Source: Adiantum capillus-veneris (lineage: Eukaryota; Streptophyta; Polypodiopsida; Polypodiales; Pteridaceae). From it: a DNA stretch of 64,000 bases. The translations under genes were made by a program, and so were the position numbers. How positions within the stretch are numbered: the stretch's first letter is position 1; the number at the start of each line of letters is the position of its first letter. The DNA is taken from NCBI GenBank assembly GCA_014529385.2, contig CM043950.1, forward strand, positions 64,438,935 through 64,502,934, given 5' to 3'. A model generated the notes under the pieces. That model saw only the letters and a program-made list of their open reading frames with translations. It ran no database searches and was not told where the DNA came from. This document shows, piece by piece, positions 42,101-53,588 of the stretch.

Positions 42101-42279
42101 TAAGGCACCCTTGACCCCCGCCTTGCCTTTGGATTGTAACGTCAAAGCCTTCATATACATTGAAGACCAATCATTCCCAGATGCTTGTCCTACAGGAAAA
42201 TAAAATGGTTAAGGACTTAAAGGGTTGATAGGAAAAGCGAATTAATTATCTAGCTACCTTCGTGTCGGTTATATGCCAA

Positions 42280-42900
42280 TTGTTGGACCCCCTTTTAGAT
42301 CATGAAGAATCAAAAAATTGTACAGTCTAGCCGTGATGCTTGCTGAATGTGAAAGTTTTCTTTTAAAACTGACATTTTGGCAACATGGCGACATGTACCA
42401 ACAACAAAATAATCCTCCATGCAACATTGAAGCACACGTGGATGAACAGATAGATGATATAAGTCAGCTCAAGAGCCAAGAACATGGCCTTCATGCATAG
42501 CATGGAGGGCAATGGTGACTTCATCAACTTCTTCGTTGAATTGTACTTGTACCTTGAAAGGGCAACTACACTTCTTTGTTTTTTTCACGATGCCTTCTCC
42601 AACCTTCCGTAATGATGTCAATTGAGATAGAAAGACAAGATCCTCCTGGAAAACTTGGCAATTTCTACTCACATCTCTCCAATAAACGAAGTAGGTATTT
42701 CATGCCTTTTGATGTCTCTGCACCTTGTAGATTTCACCCGATTCATAGTCTCTAAGATGCCCAAGTGAGCCCCTTCTTGGTCGATGTGACACTCTTTCGT
42801 AATAGTTGCCCACTCCTCCTTTGTTGCAATGGCTTTGGGATGTATACCCTTCAAGAAAATCCTAGTTGATCCATGACATGGGGGTCCTTAGATGACCAGA
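42280..42900 (-). pseudogene. MULE-type transposase, N-terminal DNA-binding part
   Basis: The minus strand reads GIHPKAIATKEEWATITKEC, RCRDIKRHEIPTSFIGEM, NCQVFQEDLVFLSQLTSLRK, then KKTKKCSCPFKVQVQF, EVTIALHAMHEGHVLGS, a stop, and ADLYHLSVHPRVLQCCMED and TCRHVAKMS. The KCSCPF...H-x-G-H arrangement is like the zinc-binding N-terminus of MULE/FAR1-type transposases. It precedes, on the same strand, the catalytic remnants at 34570-33764, from which gypsy-3 separates it. Confidence 0.5.
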
Positions 42901-43269
42901 TTATCCTTTATCTTGTTCCATCTTTTTACATCATGCATGCCCACATTGCGGAGCATAGCCAAAGTTGTCTTACAAACCCCTTCAATATCTAACAGCATTA
43001 GGTCATAGCTCTCTTGAGAAAAACTAAAGAAATGGTGAGGAGCATGCAAGGCTTGATCTAGAGGAAGCGTTGTAGATTTCATCCCATAGATTTTGTGTCA
43101 TGAGATTTGACGGAGGATCCCCATATGCAATGGCGTGGTCATCACCACTAGAATGAAAACCTGATTCTTGGACTTCATTTGACCAAGCATCATTAAAATC
43201 AAATGTTGCTACAGAGTCATAGTTGCTTGAGTTTGTTGACGAAAAGTTGCCTTCCTCTAGCACCTCAGG

Positions 43270-44001
43270 TATAGGATACTACTTTCCTACCTTGAAAGTC
43301 TCCATTATGCCCCACATCCCTCCTCCTCACAAGGTACATTTAAGTTGATCCTCCCACAACCCTACATAAGTCCATCCCGCTGGATGCATCAACTTATACT
43401 TCTAGAACATGAATGCTTCATCAAAAATATTAACTGGTGTCAAACATTCTTTTTCAACTCATCACCGCCATACAAGTTGTAGAGCTTGACCCCCCTATTT
43501 ATCTGATCTAGATCAACATTGTGGATAGCCATTTGAAAGTGCTCCTGTCCGTGATCCTTCAGACAATGGCCAAGCATCCCCTCGAATGTATGCATATTGC
43601 ATTGTTTCAAACTGCGGCAGAGAACAATGGCTCCAGCTGGCAAATGTTTATCCCAACCTAGGTATTGCTTGATTTTTTTGTTTGTAGAAAATGAATGAGC
43701 TCGTCCACAATCGAACAATCATTTGGAAGTGCAAATGCAATAGATCCCCACTCCTCTCAACAACACATAGCCCAGCTACAGTCTCGTTCTCAAGGAACGA
43801 TTTCATAGCAGACAACAGTGACACATCTATGTCATCGCCTCCAACAGAGATAGTCACACTCATCTCCATGATTCTAGCCTGCCTCTCCTTCTTCCTTGCA
43901 TGGCTTGCCTCAGCCGCATCTCCTTTTAGACGAGCTTTTGCTTTTAATCTCACCACCTGCCTGCAGGGAATCACTACAAGCCTAAGATACCTATATTGCA
44001 T
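43270..44001 (-). pseudogene. Rep/HUH-endonuclease-like protein, decayed
   Basis: Two overlapping minus-strand frames (44001-43648 and 43718-43440) join at a run of seven A near 43675. Layout: a basic N-terminus (LKAKARLKGDAAEASHARKK), a beta-strand-like VTISVGGDDIDVSLLSAMKS, then GDLLHLHFQMIV with an H-x-H motif, and about 50 residues later GMLGHCLKDHG. The spacing of strand, HxH and the third motif matches rolling-circle initiators, whose third motif is Y-x-x-K. Here it reads H-C-L-K, one base from Y. Further on come IHNVDLDQINRGVKLYNLYG, LTPVNIFDEAF and KLMHPAGW in shifted frames. It resembles eukaryotic transposon HUH proteins (Replitron- or Helitron-like). The family is inferred, not proven. 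Confidence 0.42.
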
Positions 44002-44759
44002 GCTTCAATGCACCAAACCAACAAGACACACAGTTGCAACAGGACAGTCAAGAAAAAAACAAATCCAATCTGCTCTCAGAGGCTCCTCAGAACAAAACAA
44101 GAGGAACCAATGAACTCGCACCAGCACAAACCAGTGCTTCTTATCGAGCAGCAATGCAACAACACATGCAGTGTCAACTGAAAAAGACGTGCAGGCTGTC
44201 CGCACTCCCAGTGCAGGTTGTCAGACACTCCCAGTGTAACACAATGACTCTTTCAACGCAGCAGAAGGAAAAACTTGATAGTGCAGACAAACACACACAC
44301 AAAGTTCTGAAGTTTACCAATTAGCTTCACGGCTTCTCTATGATGCGTCAAATTCGTCGCATATGAGCTATGAGAATATTTAAAAATGTTTCTGCCACAT
44401 CCTTTTGCTTCTAGCTCGAGTGTCCCATTTCCCTTCACGCCACCTGTCAAGACTTGCACTTTGCTTTTTCCACTCTTGTAGTAGTATCTTCGCAGATTCC
44501 CCCAAAGTGGACATGCGTGCCACCCTATTGCCTATGTTACCTTTTTCAATTTGATTAGGTGAAGGTTTATATGGTGAGAGATATATCTCTATGGGACTTA
44601 CACATCTAAATAGACTTATATGTAAAGCTTGAAGACGGTCTTTGCCTCTATAACATTTTTTTATTAGAGGTGATTAGGATGGGTGGAAGGTCTAGTACCC
44701 TTGCGCTATTTTGGCCTTCTCACAAATATTAGCCAAACAGTATGGTCGGTCGACTTTGA

Positions 44760-44869
<110 letters not shown>

Positions 44870-44882
44870 TACATCGACAATC

Positions 44883-45097
44883 TCTCTCGCTTTGTCTCAT
44901 GCATCTTTGTAGGTAACGTGTCAAAAGGAGCTTGATATAGCCAGTGTGGCATGAGAAAAATGAAAACACAAGAGATAGCGTGCACAAGACTCTCTCGCTT
45001 TGTCTCATGCATCTTTGTAGGTAACATGTCAAAAGGAGCTTGATCTAGCCAGTGTGCATGAGAAAAATGAAAACACAAGAGATAGCGTGCACAAGAC
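44883..45097. repeat. 108-bp tandem duplication
   Basis: Two units starting TCTCTCGCTTTGTCTCATGC at about 44883 and 44991, differing at a few positions, between the CT and GA tracts. Confidence 0.9.
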
Positions 45098-45120
45098 AAA
45101 GCGAGAGAGCTTGTTGGTGC

Positions 45121-45122
<2 letters not shown>

Positions 45123-45190
<68 letters not shown>
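45123..45190. repeat. (GA)n microsatellite, about 68 bp
   Basis: Complementary in sense to the CT tract 260 bp upstream, so the two could pair. Confidence 0.95.
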
Positions 45191-45193
<3 letters not shown>

Positions 45194-47774
45194 GTTGGCA
45201 GGTAGTTCTCTGTCAGGTTGTCTATTTAGGAATAATTTTGCAATGGATCCTTTGAAGAGTCCAATGTTATCCATGTTTCCTCTCTCTAATCTTGATCCTT
45301 CGTTTTAAATTTACCATCATGAACTATTGCTAATCTACTTTGGCTATTGCAATTTGCTACACTATAAAAGTTGGACTACAGAACATGTAATGAGTCTTGA
45401 GTGCTTCTTCACCTTGGCATTCTACCTGTCTCACTACACCATTTGCTACTTGCTACTATCTCAATTGAAACACCCCCAATAGTGGGGAAAAGTTCACAAT
45501 TGTCCTTGTTATTGAACTTGCACATGGAAGACAATGAAATAAGAAAAAAGAAACGCTTAGATGGGAAGCAAAAGCCTATGAGCATTGTAGGAGGGTATGA
45601 TCTAGTATGTCAAGGCTCGGGGTCAGGGGGCAGAGCATCTTAGCCTCCTTTTTTTGTCTATTACACACTATAATTTTATCATGCACTATCAAGATGTACG
45701 ACACATCAAGAGCCAAAAAATTTGGTAATGCTCTATCCACTTAATACTAGTCCTATAATTGGACACTTAAGTGTCCTGAGACACTAAAGTGTCATGTTTT
45801 CCTACCAAGTTTTGGCAATTTATTTGTCAAGATAGAAAGAAGTTTTTTACACCTTGCTTCTACCATAGGTTGGTTATGGGGGAAAGAAAACAATGGATTT
45901 TTCTCCATGTCAAAATAAAATCCCTATGGAGAGATTTATGGTAAGTTCTAAGTCATAAATTTTAGTAAAATTTCAAGTTGTTTTGCCAAAATAATCATAA
46001 AAATTATATATCTTTTTGCAGATATGGCCTTTTTTATGCTTATAAAAGCCAAGTGTTAGTACTTAGTGTTACAAAACAATGAAATGCCCTTCAAAGACTA
46101 GTTTCCAAGTCACACACAATTTATAGACATTATTTCATACTTGAGAACATGCTTAATAAGAGCATAATATTGGTCTTCCAAAGGCCCCTCATGGAATTAG
46201 GGATCTTCTAGTGCAGTTTAACAACTACGAATGACTTCATTAGGGCCAATTTGGATGAAATAAGGACTGTTTAGGGTTTCTCTATTTTTGATCTAAGGGT
46301 CAAGGAGGAGCCACATTTCCAAAAGTATGGCACTTTTGTACATGTGTCAAGATCTCCTTCACTTGCTTTTGGAATATTTTGCACTATTTTAGCCATAACT
46401 TTTTCATATGAACTCCAAATCTAGCGCTCAAATGGTCCATGGGTGGCGCTTGATGAGCTCTATCCAATGAGTACCCATGTTGAATAGTTTTGGTAAGATC
46501 TTCATGGTCTTTTTTACGTTGCCCCTTTTCATATCCTTACACAGTCCTTTTTTCATCCAAATTGGCCCTAATGTCATATCTTGAAACCAAGAAACAACGT
46601 ATTTTTTTGGCTCCCTAACTTTGTTAAATCTCATTGCTTGAACTCTATCTTGACTTTTTTATTCTGCAAAAACTCTTTAAAATCTTGACTTCTCCATAAT
46701 AACATCGAAGGTTTTAGGCACCCCAATTGTGCATGTACCACATACTTCAATACGTTTAGTTGATCTATATGGAAATTTTGATATTATTTGAGGTTTTGAA
46801 TGATATTTTTCAAGAATGAAAATATCAATTTTTCTCTTATCAATTTTGAATATTTGATATGATCCAATAATTGTTGCATGCCAAATCCCTTCTACTTGCC
46901 ACCTTGAGTCCTCAATGGAAAGGGTAAGCAATGTATCACTTTCTAAAACTCACATATACATCAAAAACTTATTTTTCTTTATATACAAAGATATGTTTGA
47001 AATGGACATATCAAACACGTAGAACTTTCCATTATTTTATATACTCTAAAGTGATTTTTTTTGCACATGAAACTTTCAATTATCTATAGCACAATTGTGG
47101 AAAAGTCACATAAAATTGTCTACAAGGTCACTTCATTTTTTTCTTGAGCTTATAAAGTCAATTTCTTCAAAGCATCAATTGTAGTCTTGCGAGCATCAAC
47201 TTGATGAGTATAGTTGTTGATCATGGTAGATTGTAAAATGCAAAGTCATATTTTTAAAAGACCCTCTAGATAAGATATTTAATCATATCAAGAGGATTTA
47301 CTTAAATACACCATCTAATGCAAGTAGAATTTAATTTAAATTTGTAGAAAAAGGACACTTCAGTTCCCTGTTTAGGTACCAAACTAGTGTTAAAGGCAAT
47401 CATTGCCTGCCAAGTAAGCAAAGGAGAAGAATTGATGCCTGTTTTGCACTTGAGAGCTCTGCGCCTGCAATGGCATGGTGCCACCTTAACACATGGAATA
47501 TGTAATTGAATTCTGCATTGCATGCCTACTGGAAGCTTCCCACCAGTGTTGCCCAGTCACTTTTTCTTAACTTTGCTATACCACCTCCTCCCTCGACAGA
47601 TAGCATTGGCCTTGTTGACCCCCCTCCAACCTTTGACGGTGAATAATGGTCCTTCAGGGACCATTCTCCACAATCATCCTCCCCTATGGCTCCCGGCATC
47701 TGTCGATCACCAAGGGATCAAAGGATTCTAGGGAATGTCCTTAAGGAACCATTCCCTACCCCATAAATACATAT

Positions 47775-47805
<31 letters not shown>

Positions 47806-48190
47806 TGTTATCAAGAGTGGTGGTTGATTGGGTATGTACTACTATTTATGGCTGAAATTGTTTTTTTCTCAATTGACGGAAGCATAATGGTCCAAGCCGG
47901 TTGTTACAATGGTCTATGCCACTCTACCACCTCTACATGAGATTTGTTTCCTTCTCAGTTCATAAAAGCAAAGGTTGCTTGCAAGATGAATTAAATTATA
48001 GCAAGATTATTCCACTACTTTGAGAGTTATTGTAGTCAAATAAAATTTGTGTAAGGATGACCAAAACCTCGCAAACAAGCTTTTTACAATCACCAATTTT
48101 TTTGTGCCAAAAACTTACAAATTCTTGTCAAACACATATATAATTTGGCATAGTCGATGGACACTTTACTACCCATACATATTTTATTGG
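45191..48190. other. AT-rich stretch without genes
   Basis: No recognisable coding sequence in about 3 kb. It contains an inverted repeat (46240-46571) and a (CA)n run at 47775-47803. Confidence 0.5.
46240..46571. repeat. Short inverted repeat, possible MITE
   Basis: Arms of about 30 bp (TTAGGGCCAATTTGGATGAA... at 46240-46269; inverse at 46542-46571) with a single mismatch and a spacer of about 270 bp. The total size suits a miniature inverted-repeat element, but no target duplication was confirmed. Confidence 0.5.
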
Positions 48191-48199
48191 GGTGATCCT

Positions 48200-50960
48200 A
48201 TGTAGTTCTTGATGCTTTCTTGTCCTTTATTATCTCAACCACACCACTTGTACACATGATACATGAACTCTATGTGTTTTGGCTTTGAGTGAAACATGGT
48301 GTTTTTAGCTAACGCTATAGCACTATGACTATCACAATGCAGCACGGGAGTCTAATGAGTGTCAAAATCTCCCACTAGGTGAGATAACCATACTGCTTTC
48401 TTGCTAGCACTAGAAACTACAACATACTCTACCTCTATGATGGAGCTGAAGTGCAACCCTGGAGACATGACCTCCACAAAATGATTTCTCTAGTTAAGAA
48501 GAATACATAGCCAGATGTAGATTTTTCACTATCTACACAGCCCACATAATTTTCATTTGTGTAACCCACTATAGACGAATCGCTATTCCCAAAGCGTAAA
48601 TACTTTCTCGTTGTATCCTTAAGGTATCTCAAAATATATTTTACTACTTTCAATGCATTCTATCAAGGTCTCAATAAATTTGCTAAGCACCCCACTACAA
48701 ACGCAATGTTTGGTCTGGTGGCCACCATGACATAGATAATAAGCTACCCACTATTGAAGAGTATGGCACCTTTGCCATTTTTGCTTTCTCAACATCAGAT
48801 TGGGAGCATCATCTTGCATTGGGGTACTCAATGAATCCTTCACTCCTACATATTTAAACATTGCAAGGCCTTGTGGATATACATCTCCTAACATAACTCT
48901 AGTAGTCCATGCTTTATGTCTCTCTTGATACACATACCAAGAAAGTGATTTTCATCTCCCAAATCCTTCATAGCAAGTTGCATGCTAGATGATTTATTTA
49001 GGATGGAAATCTCATCCTTAGCCTTGTTGGCAATGAGCATATCATTGACATAAAGTATCAAGATGATTTTAGCGAGCCATCAATCAACTTTTGAGCATAA
49101 AAGAAGTGGACTTCTTGGATCCTCACATAACCTTGGGACTACATGTACTTGTCAAATGTTTGGTGCCGCTACCTTGAGCCTTGCTTTAGTCCATGAAATG
49201 CCTTTTGTAGTCTACACACCAGTTCTACCCCGCTAGGCTTGTCATGTTTAGCTTCGAAACCCTCTAGCTGCTACATGTAAACATCCTCTTCCAGATCCCC
49301 GTGAGGAAATGCCATCTTTATGTCCAGTTGGATAAGTTCCATGTCCTCAATGGCTATTAGTCTAAGCACAAAACATAATGTAGTCATCTAGACTACTAGA
49401 GAAAAAATATCATCGATATCCATATCTTTTTTCTGCTTGAATCCCTTAGCAACCAATCTAGCCTTATACTTAGGCTCGGGATTGTCTATCATGTATATTT
49501 TTTTATACACCCATTTGCAAGGCCAAGATTGTTTGCCCTTGGGAAATTTTGTTAATTCCCAAGTCTCATTTTCCACAATCAAATAGTATTTTGATTGCAT
49601 AGTATGCTCCCACTTCATGCTATCTTCCATCTGAATAGCCTCTTGGTAGTAGGTTGGCTATGTGTAGTCAGTGACTAATAGATAGTCTAACCCTGGCTAA
49701 AAACGCTCATGTGCACAAGAGACTCTCTTAGATCTCCTCACTCTTGACTACTAGAATCCACTCTCTCTAGAGCACTACTATTGGTAGGAATGTTACCAAT
49801 AGACTGAGTTGTTGATTTAATCTAAGTTAAGGCTACATCTTCAAATCTAGCTGTTTGATATTACAACTCTTTAATAGGTTCCTGTGTCTCTTTGATTCAT
49901 TGAAGATAGCATGTGAGATCCAAATTACTTGTCCAGATTCCATATGAAAGACGTTATCCCATTTCTCCATCTACACCATAGACATCAAAGATACATTTGT
50001 ATGATTTAGGATCTAGCTTTCTGTGTAGATCTTTATGCACATGTGAGAATGCCTCACACAAATACACAAAGTTTGTCATAGTTTGTGTTCTTGCCATTAC
50101 ATATCTCCTCTAAAATCTTGTGATTCAATGGTGTACTAGGTGATCTATTGATAATGTAAACCGTTGTAAGAACAACCTCTCCCCAAACCTTTGTGGATAA
50201 GGTTTCCATATATAGCATTGTTGTGTCTCTCTCTTGCATGGTTCTATTCATATGCTCAGCTATGTTGTAGTGTACTACTACCTAATGCCTCAATTGTTGC
50301 AAAAATCCTTGAAATCTATGGAGATATATTCTTCCCCATTGTAAGTGCGTAAACCCTTAAGCTTTTTTCCTAACTTGTTCTCAACCAACGCAAAGAATTT
50401 TGGAAAGTAGCAAAGATTTTGTCTTTCCCTTTCAAGAGATAGACCCACACCTTCCTTGTAGAGTCAGCTATGAACATTAGGAAATATAGTATCCTCCTAG
50501 AGATTTATGTGGAAGAGGCCCACATAGATCATCATGCACCAAGTCTAAAGGGTTACCTAACTCTTTATTCAATGATGAGAAAGTAAGCTTAGTTTGCTTT
50601 CCCCATACACAATGCTCACACAAACTAAAATCAAAATTATTTAATACAGGTAAGTAGCCCAAATGTTGAAGGATTTTCATTCCTTAATGACTCAAATGAC
50701 CAAGCCGGCTATGCCACAACTTAGTAGAAGCTAGGCATCATAGCTAGAATTCTCTTTCACAAAAGAGACATATGAAAAATACAATGAGCCGGACTCTTGC
50801 ACTTTTAAGATAACCAAATTCCCTTTGCAAAAAATCCAAGATCCATCTCCAAAGACAATAGCGTAGCCCAAGTCATCAAACTTGTTGGTTTAAATCAAAA
50901 TTTTAGTCAGATTTGGCACATGTTTGAATGAATCACAAAGAAGATAAAACATATATATTT
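48200..50960 (-). pseudogene. Degenerate Ty1/copia pol
   Basis: Minus-strand fragments in normal order: protease-to-integrase linker (IVFGDGSW, ESGSLY near 50830), pre-integrase (HLGYLPVLNN, CEHCVWGKQTKLTFSS) and integrase start (LDLVHDDLCGPLPHKSLGGY), an integrase fragment (TVYIINRSPSTPLNHK, 50251-50054), RT (WELTKFPKGKQSWPCKWVYK, YKARLVAKGFKQKKDMD, 49630-49388), TPMQDDAPN (48830), VVKYILRYLKDT and TSGYVFFL (48653-48435), and the RNase H end (SHSAIALAKN, KPKHIE near 48300). Many stops. A different copia lineage from the intact element. LTRs were not found. Confidence 0.78.
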
Positions 50961-51331
50961 AATGAATGTTTCCCCTTGTCAAACATATGAAATAAGTCAA
51001 TCAAGGAGATTAGTGGGGCTATAAGACACTACAACAATCTCCTTGTAGTTTAACGACTTTTTCTTTGTGATCAAATTATAGTATATTGTGTAAATAGTTA
51101 TGAACATTGTGACTCTACAATCAAAAATCATGTGAATGAACCTAGCTAGGTCATGCAATCCCATCGAGAAAATCCATATAACAAGCAAAAAAAACGAGAG
51201 TGTAAGTTTTTGAGTGAAAGTTTTAGCCCTTCAAAAATAATTGGCTCTTAGCCCTTCTTGTTACCATAAAGACATAGAAAGATTTTAGTAAATCATGCAT
51301 AATTTCAACTTTCCCATAGAGAATTAGGAAA

Positions 51332-51356
51332 GGGGGGGGGGGGGGGGGGGGGGGGG
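51332..51356. repeat. Poly-G tract followed by GA repeats
   Basis: About 25 consecutive G then AGAGAG. A second G run of about 24 lies at 53565-53588. Confidence 0.9.
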
Positions 51357-51599
51357 AGAGAGAGAGAGAAAGAGAGAGAATGTTGGGGCTTATTTGATTG
51401 TATTGTCCGTCCCATGTGTTTGTCTATGTGTAGACAATGATTGTGTGGTAGCTTATACTATAAGCGTACAACAGTGTACTTGTACCATGCTCTCGTAGAG
51501 AGAGGTACCATAAGTCACATCTTGACCCAATTACCTTGTATGTGATTGTGACTGAATCAGGGTGACATAAGTATGGCACTTTGCCTATGAATAAATATA

Positions 51600-53350
51600 A
51601 ATAAATAATGTTTTAAGACATCAATAATTGACCTTGTCCTTGAGAGAGTAGATATGTTGTAGTGGAAGCATATACAATGGTGGGGTGTCGTACATCCATC
51701 GTACTAGTATGCTATGTGTACATACCAAAAAATAGAGTAATAAGCCTTTTGCTTCAATGATAGTCTCAACCAGGTGAGCTTCTAGTATACGTGCCTTGCA
51801 CGGCCACACTGACATGGATACATCATTGTGGGTCATTGCCAGACTCAACTGTGAGCTTATATCCACAAATATGTGTATCATTATCCTTGATTTAAAGTCA
51901 ATTGATAATACCTTGGCACATAAGAGAAGCCTTGCTTCACATAAAGTCTAGCAAATCACTTTGCATTGCACCGTAAATAAATCTTTTTGAAATGGAAGGT
52001 AAATTGCAGATCGACAAAACAAGCATAACTTGAAATTTACTAACCTTGTTGCCCCTCTGAGATGGGTAGCCGTCACTTGAAGCTGGCTTGAAGCCGTATA
52101 TGCCGGGAAATTGAGAGCTATCAGATGTACCCTACATGCCGTTGTAGCTTGGGTCATGGAGGGAAAATCAGATAGACATTGTGCCAAGTTTCCCAAAGTC
52201 CGTATGCTACTAGCATATTCCAAATTTTGGAAACATCTATGCAAGGTGCCATGAATTGAAGCCTTGCTTCACATAAATTCATCAAAAAGATGAGATAGAG
52301 CATATCCTGAGTGCTCATAGCTAACAGGTGTTCTTCTTGACATATACATATGTCAAAACAGAAAAGAATTGACCTTGTCAAAATTTCATAGAGAATCGGC
52401 CTTGCCAAATTGTGTAGCTTATTGAGAATCATGAGATTTCCCAATATTGATAGAGATAGCATCTACAGGTTAGCTATCGAGTGTCATCTATTGTCAAATA
52501 CTGCTTGATCAAAGCACCACTTTCTTGATAAGTTGGCATTGTGAAAATTTCTACAAAAGTGAATAAGTTCAAAAGCAAAACTTAAAGTTAACATACTTAC
52601 CGAATGTCGTTGGCATCAAAAGTCATAGCCTCCCATAGTGTGGTGGTCGATATCAAATTCAGCTCATAGCTGTGGATGCCAACGTGATTTCCAATGTACT
52701 TTGTGTACTTATGTTGCTTGCTCCCTGGAAAGCTACAAGAAATGATTATGTATCCAATGCGTGGAGCTGTTCTCCTGAAAGCCTTTCTTTCCCCTTCCTC
52801 TAGGTAGCCAACATCAAAAATATAATAGCCGATGTAATACTCAAGTCAATGTCTTGAGTGTCGGTATATGGAGCCTTGCTCCTGTAATGTAGCTTATGGT
52901 AGTGGTTAAAAGAAAATTAACCTCATCTATTATCGACCTTGTCAAATAGTATACCACATTGGAAGCATAAAATTATGGAAAATAAGTGTATGAACCAAGC
53001 GCACCTGCCCAATACTGTACTATATGTACTTGAAAATACAAGTCACAGATTTACCATTCAAGTCACGGGCCTTGCTCGTACTTGCATACTACTAAGAAAC
53101 TTTGCCTTGTTGAAGCCTTGCTCCGTTATTAAAACATGACTGAAGTATCATGGTGAATCTTATGGCGGTGTTATACAGAAAATAAGTCCCACTTATTGTC
53201 GACTTTGTCGAGAAAAATGTCGTACAAAAAGCATAAAAACATTTACAATAATGGCACAAACAAAGCATACATGACTTGTCATTTTTTTGTGAGAAAAAAT
53301 AATCAATCAACCTTGCCAAACATTTTTGTCTCATCTACCATAGGCCTTGC
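51600..53350. repeat. Degenerate tandem repeats of about 250-330 bp
   Basis: Recurring landmarks: GAAGCCTTGCTTCACAT at 51926 and 52258, GAGCCTTGCTCC at about 52868 and 53113, GACCTTGTC-type motifs at about 51630, 52372, 52935 and 53200, and AGCATAAAA at about 52966 and 53230. The order of motifs is kept between units, so this looks like an old tandem array. No protein was recognised. Confidence 0.45.
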
Positions 53351-53564
53351 CTGTACTTTCATGCCGAGCATATCTCGTCCCTTTCCGCCATGCCTTGCAT
53401 GGCTTTGGTATGGGTTTTGTTCGGTCGTCGATTTGTTGAATTTTGATGTTCATGCCCTGAAATTTTATTGAATTCTATTAAATTTTTCTGCTAAGTCATT
53501 GGTTACTTCTACCAACATGGCGACTTGCCATTAGAGGCCTACTCAATGGCCGATCGAAGGGCGA

Positions 53565-53588
53565 GGGGGGGGGGGGGGGGGGGGGGGG
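53565..53588. repeat. Poly-G tract
   Basis: About 24 G in a row in GCGA-G(n)-TCTC context. Confidence 0.9.

Noticed and set aside
47522-47731. Proline/leucine-rich ORF
   Set aside because: Low-complexity composition, no continuation and no motif.
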